DNA from: Smittium mucronatum
Lineage: Eukaryota > Kickxellomycota > Harpellomycetes > Harpellales > Legeriomycetaceae
NCBI GenBank assembly: GCA_001953115.1
Contig: LSSL01000830.1
Span: 1 to 64,000, forward strand
Direction of reading: 5' to 3'
DNA: 64,000 bases
Part shown: positions 24,867 through 39,274 of the stretch, piece by piece
How the letters are laid out: every line of letters begins with the position of its first letter
How positions within the stretch are numbered: position 1 is the first letter of the stretch
Notes under the pieces: model-generated
The model's database searches: none
Seen by the model: the letters and a program-made list of their open reading frames with translations, nothing else
Told to the model about the DNA's origin: nothing
Translations under genes and position numbers: made by a program

Positions 24867-27800
24867 GAATATACCTAATTTTGAACCGATAAATCCATCT
24901 AACTTTATAAAAATTTTATTTGGAAAATCTGCAAAAAAATATTTACTGTACAGATAAAATGAATAGGAATTATAAATATCTTTATATACCCATAGTGAAA
25001 CGACATAATATTTATTTTGCGATAAAATGGAAGCATATCAATTGATAAGCTAATAAATAAATTTTGAATATAGGTTTTTATATTTTCAAAGAATTATAAT
25101 TTGATATTTTGTGTTGATTTATTTATAGAGTTAATATAGTCGTACTTTCTACTACTATTTATGTATCTCGTTAAAAAAAATTGGGGTTACATTTGTGTAT
25201 TCGCGTTTAAAATTATCCTTATTCTATTTTATTTATTATAAAAAATTGAACTCTTTTATTTAAAATATTACTATATTAAATTAATTTTGTTTCTTTAAGT
25301 GGGCTCAGGGAGTTTAAAAAAATGCATAACTCTGTATTTAGGACTGTTTATTTGTGAAAGAACCAAATATCATCCTCTAAACTAAACGAGAACAGAATCT
25401 TTTAAATAATTTTTTCCTTGGTTGTTATTGAATATAGACATTTATTTTTTATTTATCCGGAGAGTATTTCTAATTCTCAGAATTTTCGCTTTAACGGAAG
25501 TTTTATGATATTTTTTTATAGAAATTTCGGATTTATATAGGATATAATATTTTTAAACTTTGTTATAAGCGATCAAGTAGTTTCTTGTAGTCAAAAATGA
25601 TGTCCATATTTATCATTTAATTATTTCTTCTGTTTTTTGTCAAAGCCTTTTGATGAAACGGCGAAGGATTTACCAAAATTACTTCGTTCTTTTTTAAAGA
25701 ACGTGTATTTGGCGGATATTCTCCTTATTAACATAGAACGTGTTAAATATTTGTGATAGTGAAAATTACTTTGTTCCAGATGCATATCCTTTCCCCGGTT
25801 ATATTTGCTCTTTGAAAAAAAGAGCGATAATTCTCTCTTTATTTTTAGTCAGTTGGATTTTTTTCCTCTAATTAAAATATCTCTATCTATTTATATTTAG
25901 AGGATATAATTTTATTTGAACTAGGTTATTTTTTATTTTATTTTTTGTGGGATTATCAATATCTTACACTTATATTTTTAAATTATATGTTTAAAAGTCT
26001 CAATAAATTTATACTGTTTTCTAAACCATTTTTTATCCGCATCTATTTCTATTATTATTTGAATTTTATTAATTTTTATTTTTAAAATGGATTTTGATTA
26101 ATATTTCCGCTTTACATTAATATCTCTCACAAAATTCCGAAATTGGTGATATTATTTTTCCTTGATCAATAAATCCTTATGTGTGAGATTGACTTTAATT
26201 GAATTTTTTAAATGACATATTACCGCATATTTTGCGTTTTAATAATACCAGTGACCGGATATGCATTTCTATAAACTTTTAAAAAATTATCCACAAAAAC
26301 TCTTTTTTATTGCTTTCAAAACTAAATTTTATTTCAAAATCGTAGGATTTTTTGCAATAGCAAAATTATTTTGCTTATCCATGCAATTATTTATAAATTT
26401 TTCTTTTAGTGAAAGCCAGATTTTTAAATTTCCCAAAAATAAGGGAAATTTAAAATAAATTTTGAAGCCACTATAGCATCAGTTAAGTGATTGGTACCTT
26501 TCTAGTGTTTTAAAAAAATACCTTTTCTACCATCGGGGGGCTTTTTATTCACAGTTTTATACTTGATTATTTTTTTAACATTCCACAAAAAATTTCAATT
26601 TTTAATTCCAAAATATTAAGCATAATTTCGGCCATAAAAGAAAAATCTCTATTTTTTTATAGCTTATATTTATAAAAATAATAAATATTACTTTAGAAAA
26701 TTATATACAGAATAAAGTTTTCTTCTATTTTTATAATTCTGAAAAAAAACAAAATTTAAACATTGAATATTTTGATATTTTTATTTAAAATATATCAGCA
26801 AAATTTAAGGGCCTCTTCTGACCAACTCTATATATGTGTTGATGGAGAAAGTATTTTTTTGTTTTTCCAACTTCAAAAATACTTTACCGATGATTATTAT
26901 TATTTTTTTTTTGATATTTCAATGGAGGATTATATCTTTTGTTTAAAAACAAGTTTATTTTTTGGGGCTTTCTATTGATTTTTTTTTTGCAATATAGACT
27001 AAATAATTATAGCTAGAAAAGTATTTTTGTAAGAAATAACACTTTTCAGGTCTCAGTATTTTTTTTTATTTATTTGAGAAGTTTTTATGATCAATTTTGT
27101 TTTTTATTATATATATTTTATTATATATATTTTATACACCAGTTATTCTTTTATCATTTATTTTAAGAGAAATAAATGTTAAAAGGGGTAATTTAAAAGT
27201 ATAGGAACAGTTTTTATATACAATTATCTTCATAAATATAATATTTTATGCGATGTAAACCTCTCATATAACACTTCATAAATAAATTTTTTTTATTTAA
27301 CCTTTTTACCATAAAATAAACCCGCAATATAAAAAACCTTTTTGTTTGAAAAATTATTTCATTTTAAGTTTCAAATTTAAAACTATATAATTTTAAAAAA
27401 TATATCGATAAATCAAAAAAAATATTCTGAATTATTAAAAAAAATGGTACTTCCAAATAATCTTTATTAAATCTAAATTATTTATTCAAAGATTTTTAAT
27501 TCATATTCTTTTTCATAATAATAGATAAATAATAAATAAATTTGTATTAATTACTCATGAAATAGAATATCCTAAAGAAAACTCTATATAAATCAAAGGT
27601 AAAAAAGGATGCATAAATTATTGGGGGTGTGAAATAGTGAAAATTGGTTGTGTGGATAAAAAAATCCTCAATTATTCGACCAAAATATGAGTTATATTTA
27701 AAAATAAATATATTTTCACCATTAATATATGTATTTAGTAACGATTTTCAGTATTCCCACTCGTATATTTTAGCTATTTTTAATTATGATTATAAAAAAA

Positions 27801-28958
27801 TTCGACTATTATTAACAGTAAGAAAAACTATATGATATAAAAAAATATGATAAAATTATATTTCAATTTTTTATGAATATTTAAAAAAAAATTAAAGATG
27901 TGTTTTAGTGTTTTGGAAGATTTTATCAAAAAGATTAACTTTATTATGATTTATTTTAAAAAAATTATTTGTCCAAAAAATAAAACTTTAGGTGTAAATT
28001 GGGTATTTATAGAAATAAATAAAATTGGTTTAAACAAGCGTCGAATTAAGCAATTTAGAAAAAGTTATAGGGAATTTAAACAGTAGATTTTTGAAAAAAC
28101 AAGATGGGTTTTACGAAAATTTTGATTTATTATTGTTAATTATCGGTAAAATCGCAAATATTTTTTCCAGATTTTTTGGTTAAAATGTGAAAACGTTTTA
28201 ATAAAATGAGTACTATTGACTTTAAAAATATATCAGTAAAAAAATCTACAGGATAATACTCAATAAAGCACCTTTTTTCAAGAATAATCCATATAACTTT
28301 ATTTGATTTTCAAATTTTAAAATTTGTTATTTAATCGTAAAAATATATTGATATTTTCGAATAAAAAAGAATCGATTATATCTAATTTTGGTTATAATAA
28401 AAGCAAAATAGTTATTTGGTTGTTTAGAGTACCTTAAAAGCATTTCCAATTATTTTTCAAGAAAAAAATTAGCATTTTGAAATACTCATTGCACCTTATA
28501 AATTTTTATTTTGGTTTTTTTTTTTTTTTCATCAGAAAAGAAAAAAATTACAAAATTTTAAAATCTTAATCGATACAGGTTTCATAAAGAATCATAATAT
28601 CTGAAATTAATTTAGTTTATTATGAGAATTAAAATATAAAGATATCGTTTTATTAAACTAAAATTATTGCATTTATGTTGTATGAAAAACAAAAATACTT
28701 CATAACTATAAAAAATTACTTTTTTCGGGGTTAATATATTTTATTGTTATTTCTATAAGTGAATTGGTGATATTTTTGATTATAAAAAGACTTTTTTGTG
28801 AATTTAAACGCTTTAGCGGAATACTAGAGTTTATTTTATGATTTATTTAATCTTTAGATTCTTTTAAAATGTGCATTTTTCAAAATATAGATATGTTCGT
28901 GATATATTAAAAAAAAAAGTTTTAAATATTTTTTCTGTTTATATTAATAAAAAGAACT

Positions 28959-28979
28959 AATAATAATAATAATAATAAA
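28959..28979. repeat. (TAA)n microsatellite
   Basis: Seven tandem TAA units. Confidence 0.9.
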
Positions 28980-29277
28980 TATTTCAAAATATTTCAAAAT
29001 AAAGATTTACTCTTTATAATAGAAATTCTGTATAATCCGACAAAAATAGCAGGATATTTTTCGAAAATTTAGGATATTCCTATTTACTCATCTTTACATT
29101 ATTCATAGAAAATTTTTTTTTTGAATAAACAAAAAAAAAAGAATACAAAAACACCCATGATTTATTGTGATACTAATAAAATTACTGATAGTCTATATTG
29201 TAAGACACTGAAGAGACTCGAAATCCAGTTGAAATAAATTTTTGAAAATTGATGCTTCCAACGTTTAAAAAAAATCA

Positions 29278-29297
29278 ATATATATATATATATATAT
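29278..29297. repeat. (AT)n microsatellite
   Basis: About ten AT units. Confidence 0.9.
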
Positions 29298-29942
29298 TAA
29301 TTCACTAATATTGAATTTTATTTTTACATTCATATAAAATAAGCTCCAATTTTATTTAATCCCACGATTTTCTGGTATTATAAATTTAAATAATTTCAAA
29401 ATATATACATCATTTTTGCAATCAAGTATAAAAAATTACCTTCAGAATTTCTAAAATCAAAACAATGGGGTTTAACACAAAGTAGCGGTTTAATATACAA
29501 AAATATCACTCTTATACATATCGCAGTATTATAAATAAAATTTACTAATTTTTTTGCAAATTGAATACGATTTTTTTTTGACATTTCTTTAATATTTATT
29601 TAAAGTTTTTGGGGCAAATTCTGTGTGTAATCAGTATTTTAGCAATTATTTGTGATAGATGAGGATTATTACAGGCCCGTAAACAGTAAAAATATGGCCT
29701 AATTTTAAAAGAAGAACCTGAATAAAAAAAATATAAAAGATTTTTTATATCGATGACAAAAATAAATTAATTCTATCAAAATTATCCGAGATTAAGATAA
29801 TTTATATCAATTATTGAAGCTTTGAATATTTCGTATTAAAATCCATAGACACGCATATATATAAATAAAAATATAGGTATAGGTATAAATAAAATTTTAA
29901 AGATGTTTATTTTTGATACACTGAATGGTAGATTGTTTAATT

Positions 29943-29945
<3 letters not shown>

Positions 29946-29979
<34 letters not shown>
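29946..29979. repeat. (AT)n microsatellite
   Basis: About seventeen AT units, the longest pure dinucleotide run in the window. Confidence 0.95.
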
Positions 29980-29983
<4 letters not shown>

Positions 29984-32300
29984 TTTAATAACATTAATAT
30001 TTTATTGTGCTTATTTTAAAACTCCCCCAAAAATTAATTATTATTATTAGATTTATTTTAAGTTCTAAATTTTATTATAATTATAAAAAAATAAACGGTT
30101 ATTTTTAATTAACAAGCGGGTTTTAATATAATAGATTGAAAAAATGCATATAAAGATAAAATAAGGCATGTAATTAATAAAGACAAGTAAAATAAATTTA
30201 AAATTGCAAATAATTCTGAGGAAAAATATAAAAACTATTTACACCACAACCTCTCAAATATTTCAAAGCTCTTCAAAAAAATACGAAATAATATCAATAT
30301 TTATTTTTAGATTTTCGGAAAATTTTTTTCATTCTTTTTGCTATAATCAAATTTTCCTCTTATTATAATTTTTTCTCATATATCCGAATTTTTTTTAACA
30401 ATAAAGAATTTCAGCTTTCATATTTTTAGTAAGTTAATAAATATAATTCATATTTTCAGTCCAAATAGCCATATATATTTTTCAATATTTGATTCATATT
30501 ATTAATGTATTTAATGTGATAATTAATTTATTAATAATAGCAACCATAATCATTTTTAGTCTTCAGAGTGATGCAGATTCGATTTTTAGTATTTATAACT
30601 AGCTAATAAATTTGGATAAAAGAGAAAATATACTAATTTAATGCTATGTGCATATATTTACCTCTTCATAAAAATATTATCTTATAAAAAAAAATATTTT
30701 TTTGTTTATTGTTCCCCGAGTTCAAAGAATTTTTACAATATCATGCAAAAAAGGTATTTGAACTAATAATAATTACCAATTTATACCAATTTAATTTTTT
30801 ATAATATCCTTTTAATTGTGGATTTTAATAGAAAAAAGGCAAGTAATAAAAATTTACTTTAGATCTAGGTATCTCTAATTTTACTAGAATACTTTTTTGT
30901 GCAATTAAGTGGATAGAATATTTTTTTCTGATTTTATTTATATCGAAAATAACCCGTATTTTTTCTCATTCGAAATTTATATTCAATTTAATTTATAAAT
31001 TATATTTAAATATTCTCTATAAAAAGTTTATAAATCCCATGGAATATTTAAAGCAAGACATTAAAAATAGACAGCTATCAAAGTGTGCTTAGTGGAAATA
31101 ATGATTTATTATTATTTTTTGACTGCCATGATAAAGTCGCAGTGGGATTTTTTTTTGTATATTCGTAGATTTCTGATATTTTCCATTTTCATACTTAACT
31201 TCACTAAAAAATTTCAGCAAAAAGTAATTAAAGAAATAGCTTAATATTAATTAACCATTTCCCAATTAAATAAAAACGAAACTCATAAAAAGCGATGATA
31301 TGAGGGGTGGGGATATTTAACTGATAAAACAGAAAAAAAAGTCCAAAACAAGTTTTTATTATTTTAACAATTTTAATTAATATAAAATATATGTGGTGTG
31401 AGTCGAATGAACGAAAAAAAAAAAATCTTATAAATAATAGAATTTTTAGAGCATCTTTAGCCAAACGATTTCAATTAACCTTTCCCAAATGAAACTTTAT
31501 GGTTAAAATCTGTGAAAAATGGTGGATATCAGAAAGAAAACATAGTGAATATAAATATTTATTCTTTTTTTTTTTAAAAAAAAAATATTATTTTGGGTAA
31601 TCTAGAGATTCTAAATGGAGGATATAATTTTTACACAAAATAATTAAGTGTTTCCAATTTTTTTAGTGGTAAAAAGATATCAATCCAAAAAGAAAGATCA
31701 AATTTTTAATTATCATTACAAAAAACATCATATAAGCGGGCATAATTAATTTTTTCTATTCAAATTTTATAAATGTCTAAAGATCGATGTATATATGTAT
31801 ATGTATATGATCATTTTATAACGAGGAATATACGCGAAATATATCCACTCATTGTTATTTAATTAATACGATTATTTTTTATAAACTGATAGTTTTTTTT
31901 ACCTGATGAGCAATACATATTACATATTACTAAGAAAATTATTAAATCATTAAAATATAAATATAAAGCTGATTATAAAAAAAAATACCGTACAAAAAGA
32001 ATAAATCATTGCTTTCACATATAAAAATTAATTAAGATTCAATATTCAAGGGTTTAAAATGTGAAAATATATATCTCGGAGAACTTAGAAACATATTTTT
32101 TTTTAAAAAACATCTTTGCCGATGTTTTATTCATTAAATTTTTTTGGAATACTGATTTTTTTATTTTATGGCTAATTTATTTTTAAATTCAATAAAAAAA
32201 TTTGGGATGGTGATAAAACATATTTTCACATAATTATTTTTTCTATTATTAATATATAAAGTCGATATTTAAATAAGCTTTTTTTCTTCTATAATATTTA

Positions 32301-35300
32301 GAATAACATTCTCAAAAATTAACAAAAAATTCAAGTGAACAAGGTAGGCATAGCTAAAAACAAGAAAATCCCAAAATCTCAAAGGTGCGAGACAGTTTTA
32401 CGTCTATTAAAGAATCGACAAATCAATATTCATTCCGAATATAAGATAGGTGCTTAAATGGTCATTCCCACTATGTTGAATATGTTTTACCATCGATTTA
32501 AAAATTAATAAAGAAAAGATAAAAAATTCAATTTTTTTTTTTTTTTAAAAATAAACCAAATTCAATGAAAGTTAACAACGTTATTTTTGAAAAAAAGCGA
32601 ATGTGTTGAAATATTGGTACCAAAAAGACTCTTAAAACATTGGCCTAAAAATTTAACTTCATACACCAAGCACTATTTTTTTCATTTATATCTACCCTCA
32701 AGCCACGATGAAATGAAGTTTTGGTAGAAAAAAATATGCTAGTCGGATAAAGCTTAGTTATGGTGAATTATATTAGCTCTTGATAAAAAAAATTAGGGGA
32801 TTTTTTTAATGATGGTAAAAACCCATGTCCTCACAATTTACTTACACAACCTTACTTTTTTGAGTTTTAAAAAATACAATTCAACATAGACACATATTTT
32901 TCATATTTTCAGCCTTTTATATAAAAGATTGCCATAAAATAGAATTGGTGCAGATGTAGATATTAAGCGTAATTTAAATCGATGAATGTTTTTTTTAACG
33001 AAAATAAGCGAGCGTTCAAGCCACGTCTGCATATACGTTTCTAACCCAATAAAGTTTTTATTGGTTTTAGATGACTAGTTTTCTTATAAATTCCAAAAAT
33101 CATCAGTCCTCACTATTAAAATCGTGATGATAATATCATTTGCACATTGAATACATCCAAACATTTTTTATACAAAAAAAAATAGATAAGTGTACAAACA
33201 CGTTATTGTACATATTAGGTATTTAATGAAATTAAACATAATATATATATATATATATATGAATTTAAATTGAGCAAATGCGGTTCACTTATAAGTAATC
33301 ATTAAGCTATTATGCAATTAAAGCTTCATTATATCAATACCATTCTTTACTCCAGAATACCACAAAAAGGATAAATCAGAAGATTTTTATAGGATTGAAA
33401 ATTATTTTATAGTACTGAGTTTATGAAAAAAGAAACCACATTTCTTGATACAGCGATTTTTAACCTTTTTTTTTGAAAAAAAAGAGTATAAAAATTGGTT
33501 TTAATAATACCAATAAGGTAGGTTCATAAAACGGGGCTTTGAAAATTGCAATAATAATATTTAACCCTCTAATAAATATAATAAATAAAGTTATTTCAGC
33601 TTACTACATATAAAATGTTTAAATGGAAGTCCTTTTTTTATTACGCACTTTTATAAAGAAAATGTACATAGATATGTGTTTTGCCGCATAATTAATGATT
33701 CTTTTTTAATTAAGTGGAATAAACCAAAAAAAAAAAGCATTAACATATCTTGAATTCTTTTTTCGATAATACTGGACAGAAAAAAACCTAACGATAACCA
33801 TTTTTTCCCAGAAAAGTTTTGAGTAAATCGATAAGCTATTTTTTTTTAATATACTATGGAAGAATACTGTTAATATTACTTGTGGGGTTTTATGTTTGAG
33901 GGTAGATTATTTTCTTTTTCAGCTAAGATATCAAGCTCAAAAAATATCCATTCTCTTTAGAATAATAATATACCTTCGGATATGAACGGGTAGCGAAACT
34001 CCGGCGGGCATAGGGTTTATTTCCTCTATACTAAAAACAAAATTAAATGGTAGAATTTGCGATTTCAGAGATTAATTTTTAACATCAATGACTCATTCCA
34101 TGGAAAAAAAAATTATCCAGCTAAAATAATGCAAAGCTAAATAAAATGTTCAATGTTTTTTAGAACCAGTAAAAGTTTTTATTTTATTGAATGAATGATT
34201 GATTTGAATGTTTTTATTTTTTTATTTTTTTTGGAATTTATAACTGTTAAACTAAAACGGTGATGCGCTCAGGGGGTTGAAGCGTTAAAGATCAGAATTT
34301 GGTATATTTTTTAGCCTAAGATGTATAATATAACATTAAATCCATTATTTTTTTACTTTGATTACTAAATACATATATTAGGTTAGATTTAGCGATAAAT
34401 ATTCTAAGCCGATTTCCGAAAAAATTAGGGTTTTCTGTTAGAATAATATTTAGCCCCAACTATGAGATTAATATTGATGGATTTCGGATATGTATTTAGC
34501 CCGATGGGTGTAAAAGCTGTTGTTATTTTAGTGACACTCTATACCTTTATTATATACAAAGAAGTATAATTTGCAATCCGTAACACCCAAAATAACTTTT
34601 CTCAATAATTAAATTGATCTCAACTATCCTTTTTAAAAATCATTTTCTTTATTGGATTCTGAAAGGATTGAATATCCTTTTCCGAACATACCCAACAGCG
34701 AAATAGAAGTTACGGATCAAAGGAATGATACCCTTTTCAATTGCGCTTCGTACTCAGAGAACTTTCCGATCCGATGTTGTCAGCCCATAACAGATGAAGT
34801 TGGAAGTTTACGTAATTTTCTCTTAAGTGACTCATGATCTTTTAAAGAACATTACATTTTAAAGTTAAACCATTTCTTATTTGAAAGAAAATGCTTGTTT
34901 GTTAAATCAAGATTCCAATAGTTTGGAGTTTTGGGAAAAAAAAACATCAAAATATATTTTTACGAAATCAAAACTGTTTTCGTATACTTTGGGAAAGCTC
35001 TCTGCCACAAAAAAAGTTAATTTTCACTAAGCGGTGGATAAAGGATAATTTTAAACAATTTCTATTTGTTAAAAAAACCAAACGCATTTAAATTTTGTTA
35101 CATAATATAGACCGATTATATTTCTGCATGAGCTGAGTGATTAAAGCGAGGAGCTATCCTCTTAAATCGATTGTTACTAGGTATTATTTAGAACAGAAAT
35201 AAATTGATATTTATTAATAATAGTTTTATTTTGTTATTACTTATTCAAAAAGGTAAAATCCTTTTTTATTTTTAACACAGTTGGAAACCCAGTATTTTTT

Positions 35301-37245
35301 TTAATTTCAAAATATCAGAGGTTTACTTGAAAAAAATTCGTAACTGATAAAACAGACCATTTATACGCCAAAAAATGACCCATTTCAACTAGGGATCGGA
35401 ATTTTTTTCTATTAGTCGATTAATCGAACAAAACGGGTTTTGGATTTTTAATCGAATTTTTTTTTCGTTACTCGATAAATCGTTTTATTGGACAGTCTTT
35501 TTGGTAATCAACCTTTCTAGTAAACAACCGCGTATTTTCTAATTTGAAAATATCATTAAGGTGAAATAAGTTTCTGCGTTAAAAAAAAAAGATGAAATAA
35601 GTAAACCTATTGGATGTTGAAAAATTGAATTCCAAAAACACAGTTGCGGTTGGCTATATTTTGAAAATAATATAAAAAGAGACATTGCATAAATTCGTAG
35701 GAACATTTTTATATTTTTATTCCCAAATGGAACTACTACATATTTTAACCAATAGTTTATATATAAAAAGGAGTATGAAATATAAAAAATATCCTATTTA
35801 GGAAATTTTAATATTAAAGTACCTGAACTATTATATAATAGAAATTTATATTGCTAAAAAAATTTAATCGATGATCTTCCAGAGCTTAAAACCGATTAAT
35901 CGCCGAACCCTACTTTCAACATCTTTTACTGTCTTCAAACTATCCTTTATTTTCAAAATATTACTCTATCTGACTGTAGTTTTTTTGAATGAAGAATATT
36001 ACTTAAACCCCATTTATTGAATTTGGAAAGATCACTGGTTTAATTTATGCCACTCGAAAAGTTTTCAAGTGTTTCATGATACCTCTTTAACTCTATAGTT
36101 GCAATGCGAAAAAAAATTCTGCCAAAAACCAAAATAAAAATATTATAACAGTTCACCATTCAGAAATTTTTAAACTTACCTGAATAAAATTAAAATAAAT
36201 AAACTCTAACCTATTCTGTTCTCATAAAAAAATACTTTTTAATCTTATCAAATTGCCTTTTATGCAAATACTAAGTATTGATTAAAGAAAAGAAGGCTCA
36301 AATCAGACAAGAAAATTAATGGAATTGGTTATATTAAATATTTATAATCTACAATTGAAAATCAAAAAATAAGATTAAAATTTTTTTTGTGAATAAAAGT
36401 TATTAAATTTTAGTAACAATAAAAAAAATGCTAAAGTGAATTGTGACATCATTTTATGACTATATTTATTCTATCTTGAGCAATCCATTTGGATAAATAA
36501 AGTTAATTGGTTATATCTAGTTTTTAAAAATAAAAAGTCAATCCCTTTCAACCCATAATGCATATACAGATCTAACAGTTAGTGGGCTATGCAAAACTCT
36601 CCTATTGAGCAAACTATTGAGTAAACTGGCATAAATTATTTATAGATTTCGAGTAGGCCATTAGCTACTTTTTCAAAACTTCTAGTTCTCCGGTTTTTCT
36701 AAAGCTTTTTGAAAAATAATTCGTTTTTATTATCGATATTCTCTGATGTTTCAAACTGGAAAAGTAAAATACTTAATTTAAATAGATGCGGTTTTTATCT
36801 AATCGGATTTGTGCAATATTCTGAAAGCAGCTAATATTTAGCGGTAGTGCACATCACTACATTCTCAAAAAAAAAATTAGGGGTGGTCTTAAGGGGTTTG
36901 TGAAAGGTGGGATATCAATTTTTATGATTTAGTGGTAAAACTGGAAATGCCATTTTTAATTTGCGTATAAAATAGTCTCAAACAAGATATGCTCCAGTTT
37001 TTCACAATACTTTTAAATTGCCATAATCAGTTAAAATTTCGATTTCGGGAAATTGTTGCGCCGTTATAATCTTATAATGACAATTTTGATAATTTGATGT
37101 GAATTCTTATTTTTAAATACTTAATCAAAAACCATTTTCATAATTAGATCACAGAAATTTTTTTTCGGCCTATAGAAATAAAAAGGAAAATATAATGGCA
37201 AGTGTTTATAAATAGCATTTCTTTTTAAAATACTTTTTTTACTAC
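32301..37245. other. Spacer of mixed composition with possible decayed coding traces
   Basis: Noticeably less AT-rich than the sequence before it. Apart from the exon-like stretch at 34652-34837, I see short coding-like pieces. One is a 34-codon plus-strand frame at about 34470-34572 (YVFSPMGVKAVVILV). Another is a piece at about 34400-34440 reading NILSRFPKK, which could recall the end of a gypsy RNase H but is too short to call. An AT microsatellite lies at 33239-33260. Confidence 0.4.
34652..34837 (+). other. Unassigned open frame with exon-like composition
   Basis: A 61-codon frame whose base use is far less AT-rich than its surroundings. It encodes a polar peptide (IEYPFPNIPNSEIEV, FPIRCCQPITDEVG) ending in TGA. 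No start codon or matching upstream exon could be fixed. It could be the last exon of an unrecognised gene or a piece of an old element. No family recognised. Confidence 0.25.
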
Positions 37246-37545
37246 AATCATCATTGGTTGTCTACATTACAGCTATATAGATATATTGTTTTACATTTTA
37301 AGCCAATAAACTCGATAATTAATAAGGCTGGATTAAATTGGAAACATGAAATTTGATCCAATCCTATTCCACCTAATGCCACTTCCTCAAGTGACATACT
37401 CATTACTATTTCATCCAATTTTATACCTTCTAATTAGTGTAAAAAAAAACCATCTTGGAATTTATTATCTAGGAATTTCGTTTAAATACGGAGTCAGATT
37501 TATTGGTATACTACCAAATGAAGTGCTGAAGTTTAGTATAATTTT
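37246..37545 (+). pseudogene. Ty3/gypsy-like reverse transcriptase fragment, degenerate
   Basis: With frameshifts, the plus strand reads SYIDI, FKPIN, NKAGLNWKHE, then FDPILFHLMPLPQVTYSLL, and later GIYYLGISF. This follows the order of the gypsy RT palm: a GYhQI-type strand, K-T-A-F...hyEF, the F-G-L..AP block (here FHLMPLPQ), and the place of YLDDIL. The catalytic aspartates are gone. The longest open part is 37346-37549. The identification is by motif order only; chance resemblance is possible. Confidence 0.4.
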
Positions 37546-38144
37546 TTAGCAAAAATAGAAATGAAGATTTAAATTATCATCATGTATAATTTTAAAAAAT
37601 GGCTTAATTTCATTTGTTAGAATCATATTAGTTATGCGTAATGATAAGAAGAAAAAGTTCGAGAGGTGGTAACAGACCAATAGCCCTGATATCTTAAAAT
37701 ATATATTTTTCAAAAAAGAAAATTTCCGAAAATTTACGATGGAAAAGTAATGGAAATTCCTATGGGTCATTGGAAATACTTCCTCATTAACGACACCTAT
37801 TAAAAATAGAAACTACGTGATTGCAGAACTATTAAATTTCAACTACTTTTTGGTCTCATAAGATGAAATATTGAGCTACAAATAAAAATATGCTAATTTG
37901 GGTAAAAAGCACTTTCTATTCGTAAATATAATAGAAATCATAAAAAATAACTGTTTGAATAGTAATTAAATGGAAAATAAACCAATAGTCCTGAAACCCA
38001 AAAGAGCGTTTGAAAAATAAACAAATTAGTGGTGATCTTCCCAAAAAGGAGAATATGGGCAATCTTATTCAGAATTTCGATATTTACTAGCCAAAAAGCG
38101 GTAATAAAATATACTGAAAATATCAGATTAGTCTATGGTTGGTT

Positions 38145-38167
38145 TATATATATATATATATATATAT
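38145..38167. repeat. (TA)n microsatellite
   Basis: About eleven TA units. Confidence 0.9.
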
Positions 38168-38959
38168 AAATGTTTTTTTTATAAATTACAAGCAATTTTT
38201 TTTGCTGAAATAAGCTATCACCGACTATCTCAATATCTACTATACTATAGCTATCTTCGGTCTTCCACCCAATAAAAATTAAAAATTTTAATAAAATGTT
38301 TCCAAATAAAGAAATATATAAAACTTTGAAAGAACAAAATCCACCCTCAAGAACATCAAACTACCCATAATTTTTATAAATAGATTTGCACGCAAATTGA
38401 TTCGACGATTAACGTCACATCATTAACTCATTAAAATTTAGAATCGTCATTATCCTTTCAATATATGTAGCGCAATAATACTAAGATTCTTTTTGAAAGC
38501 AATATTGCCTAATAGCCCTTTCCGGGACCAAAAATGCATTGAATGTTAATTCGTGATATTTAACATATTCCATTCGGTAAATAATGAAAATTAGTCCGAT
38601 TATAAATTCAATCCTTGATCAATCGTTTGCATTGACCAAAAAATTATGGCCATTTTTGTAAATCCAACCTTGAAAAGGATAACAATTTTCGAGTCCAAAA
38701 ATTGCATAATCTTTATTTGGAAATTTTAAATTTCTATTCGACAATGTCCAAAGCCATTCACAATTATACGTTTTTTAAAAGCTATGTGATGTTCTTTCCG
38801 AGACTAGATTTTTTTTCATCCCTTGTGTAATTGACTAAATTTGAATATACAATCTAGTAGGTTAATTATGTTTTGATATCTCAATGTAACCAATGGAAAA
38901 ACATTTTTAAATATGAATTAAGGACTGACCAATAGTTTACAAATGGCTGTGTAAATTTA

Positions 38960-39170
38960 TTTATAATTTAGGAATGTGGCGAAAATAGATTTGAGAGGTG
39001 TCTTTTCACAACTTCACCCTTTTCCCGAAGGTAAGCAGCCGATAGCTTAATGAGGGGTCCATTAAATTATGAATTGTATATTTTTTTACGCGATTCTTTC
39101 TTGTTTTCAATAGGGTTTTAATGAGGTTGTCGAAAAAAAAAAACTCTGTGGCACAAAAAAAAGCCTTTCG
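38960..39170 (+). pseudogene. Ty3/gypsy-like reverse transcriptase fragment, degenerate
   Basis: A plus-strand frame reads NVAKIDLRGVFSQLHPFPEG. This matches the start of the gypsy RT palm, where the aspartate of xKIDLRxxF is the first catalytic residue and a Q-[IL] strand follows. A weaker YFFTRF...F.RVLM follows, where PFGL..AP.TFQ..M is expected. The short LHPFP word recurs near 51.45 kb in a similar setting, which suggests one family. Confidence 0.4.
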
Positions 39171-39274
39171 AAAATATTTACCCATATAATATGGGTGTGC
39201 TTTTCAAAATCAGATTATATTTTTCTTAAAGCTATTGGTATAATATCAATCTATATTACCTTTAAACCAATAAA

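Larger units (their letters stand above)
22751..32300. other. Long AT-rich spacer
   Basis: About 9.5 kb of AT-rich sequence with no recognisable gene. It holds several microsatellites (24824-24866, 28959-28979, 29278-29297, 29946-29979). Open frames of 60-80 codons occur, but they are Phe/Ile/Lys/Asn-rich products of base composition. Confidence 0.5.

Noticed and set aside
33005..33030. B-box-like GTTCAAGCC
   Set aside because: No A-box at a workable distance upstream and no second copy in the window.
34262..34300. tRNA D-arm-like CGCTCAGGGGGTTGAAGCG
   Set aside because: The CGCT/AGCG stem forms, but no anticodon stem or T-arm can be drawn.
35133..35190. tRNA-like stretch GCTGAGTGATTAAAGCG followed by a GAGGA...TCCTC hairpin
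   Set aside because: The D-arm resembles a Ser/Leu tRNA, but the hairpin loop is four bases, and no T-arm (GGTTCRA) or acceptor pairing follows.
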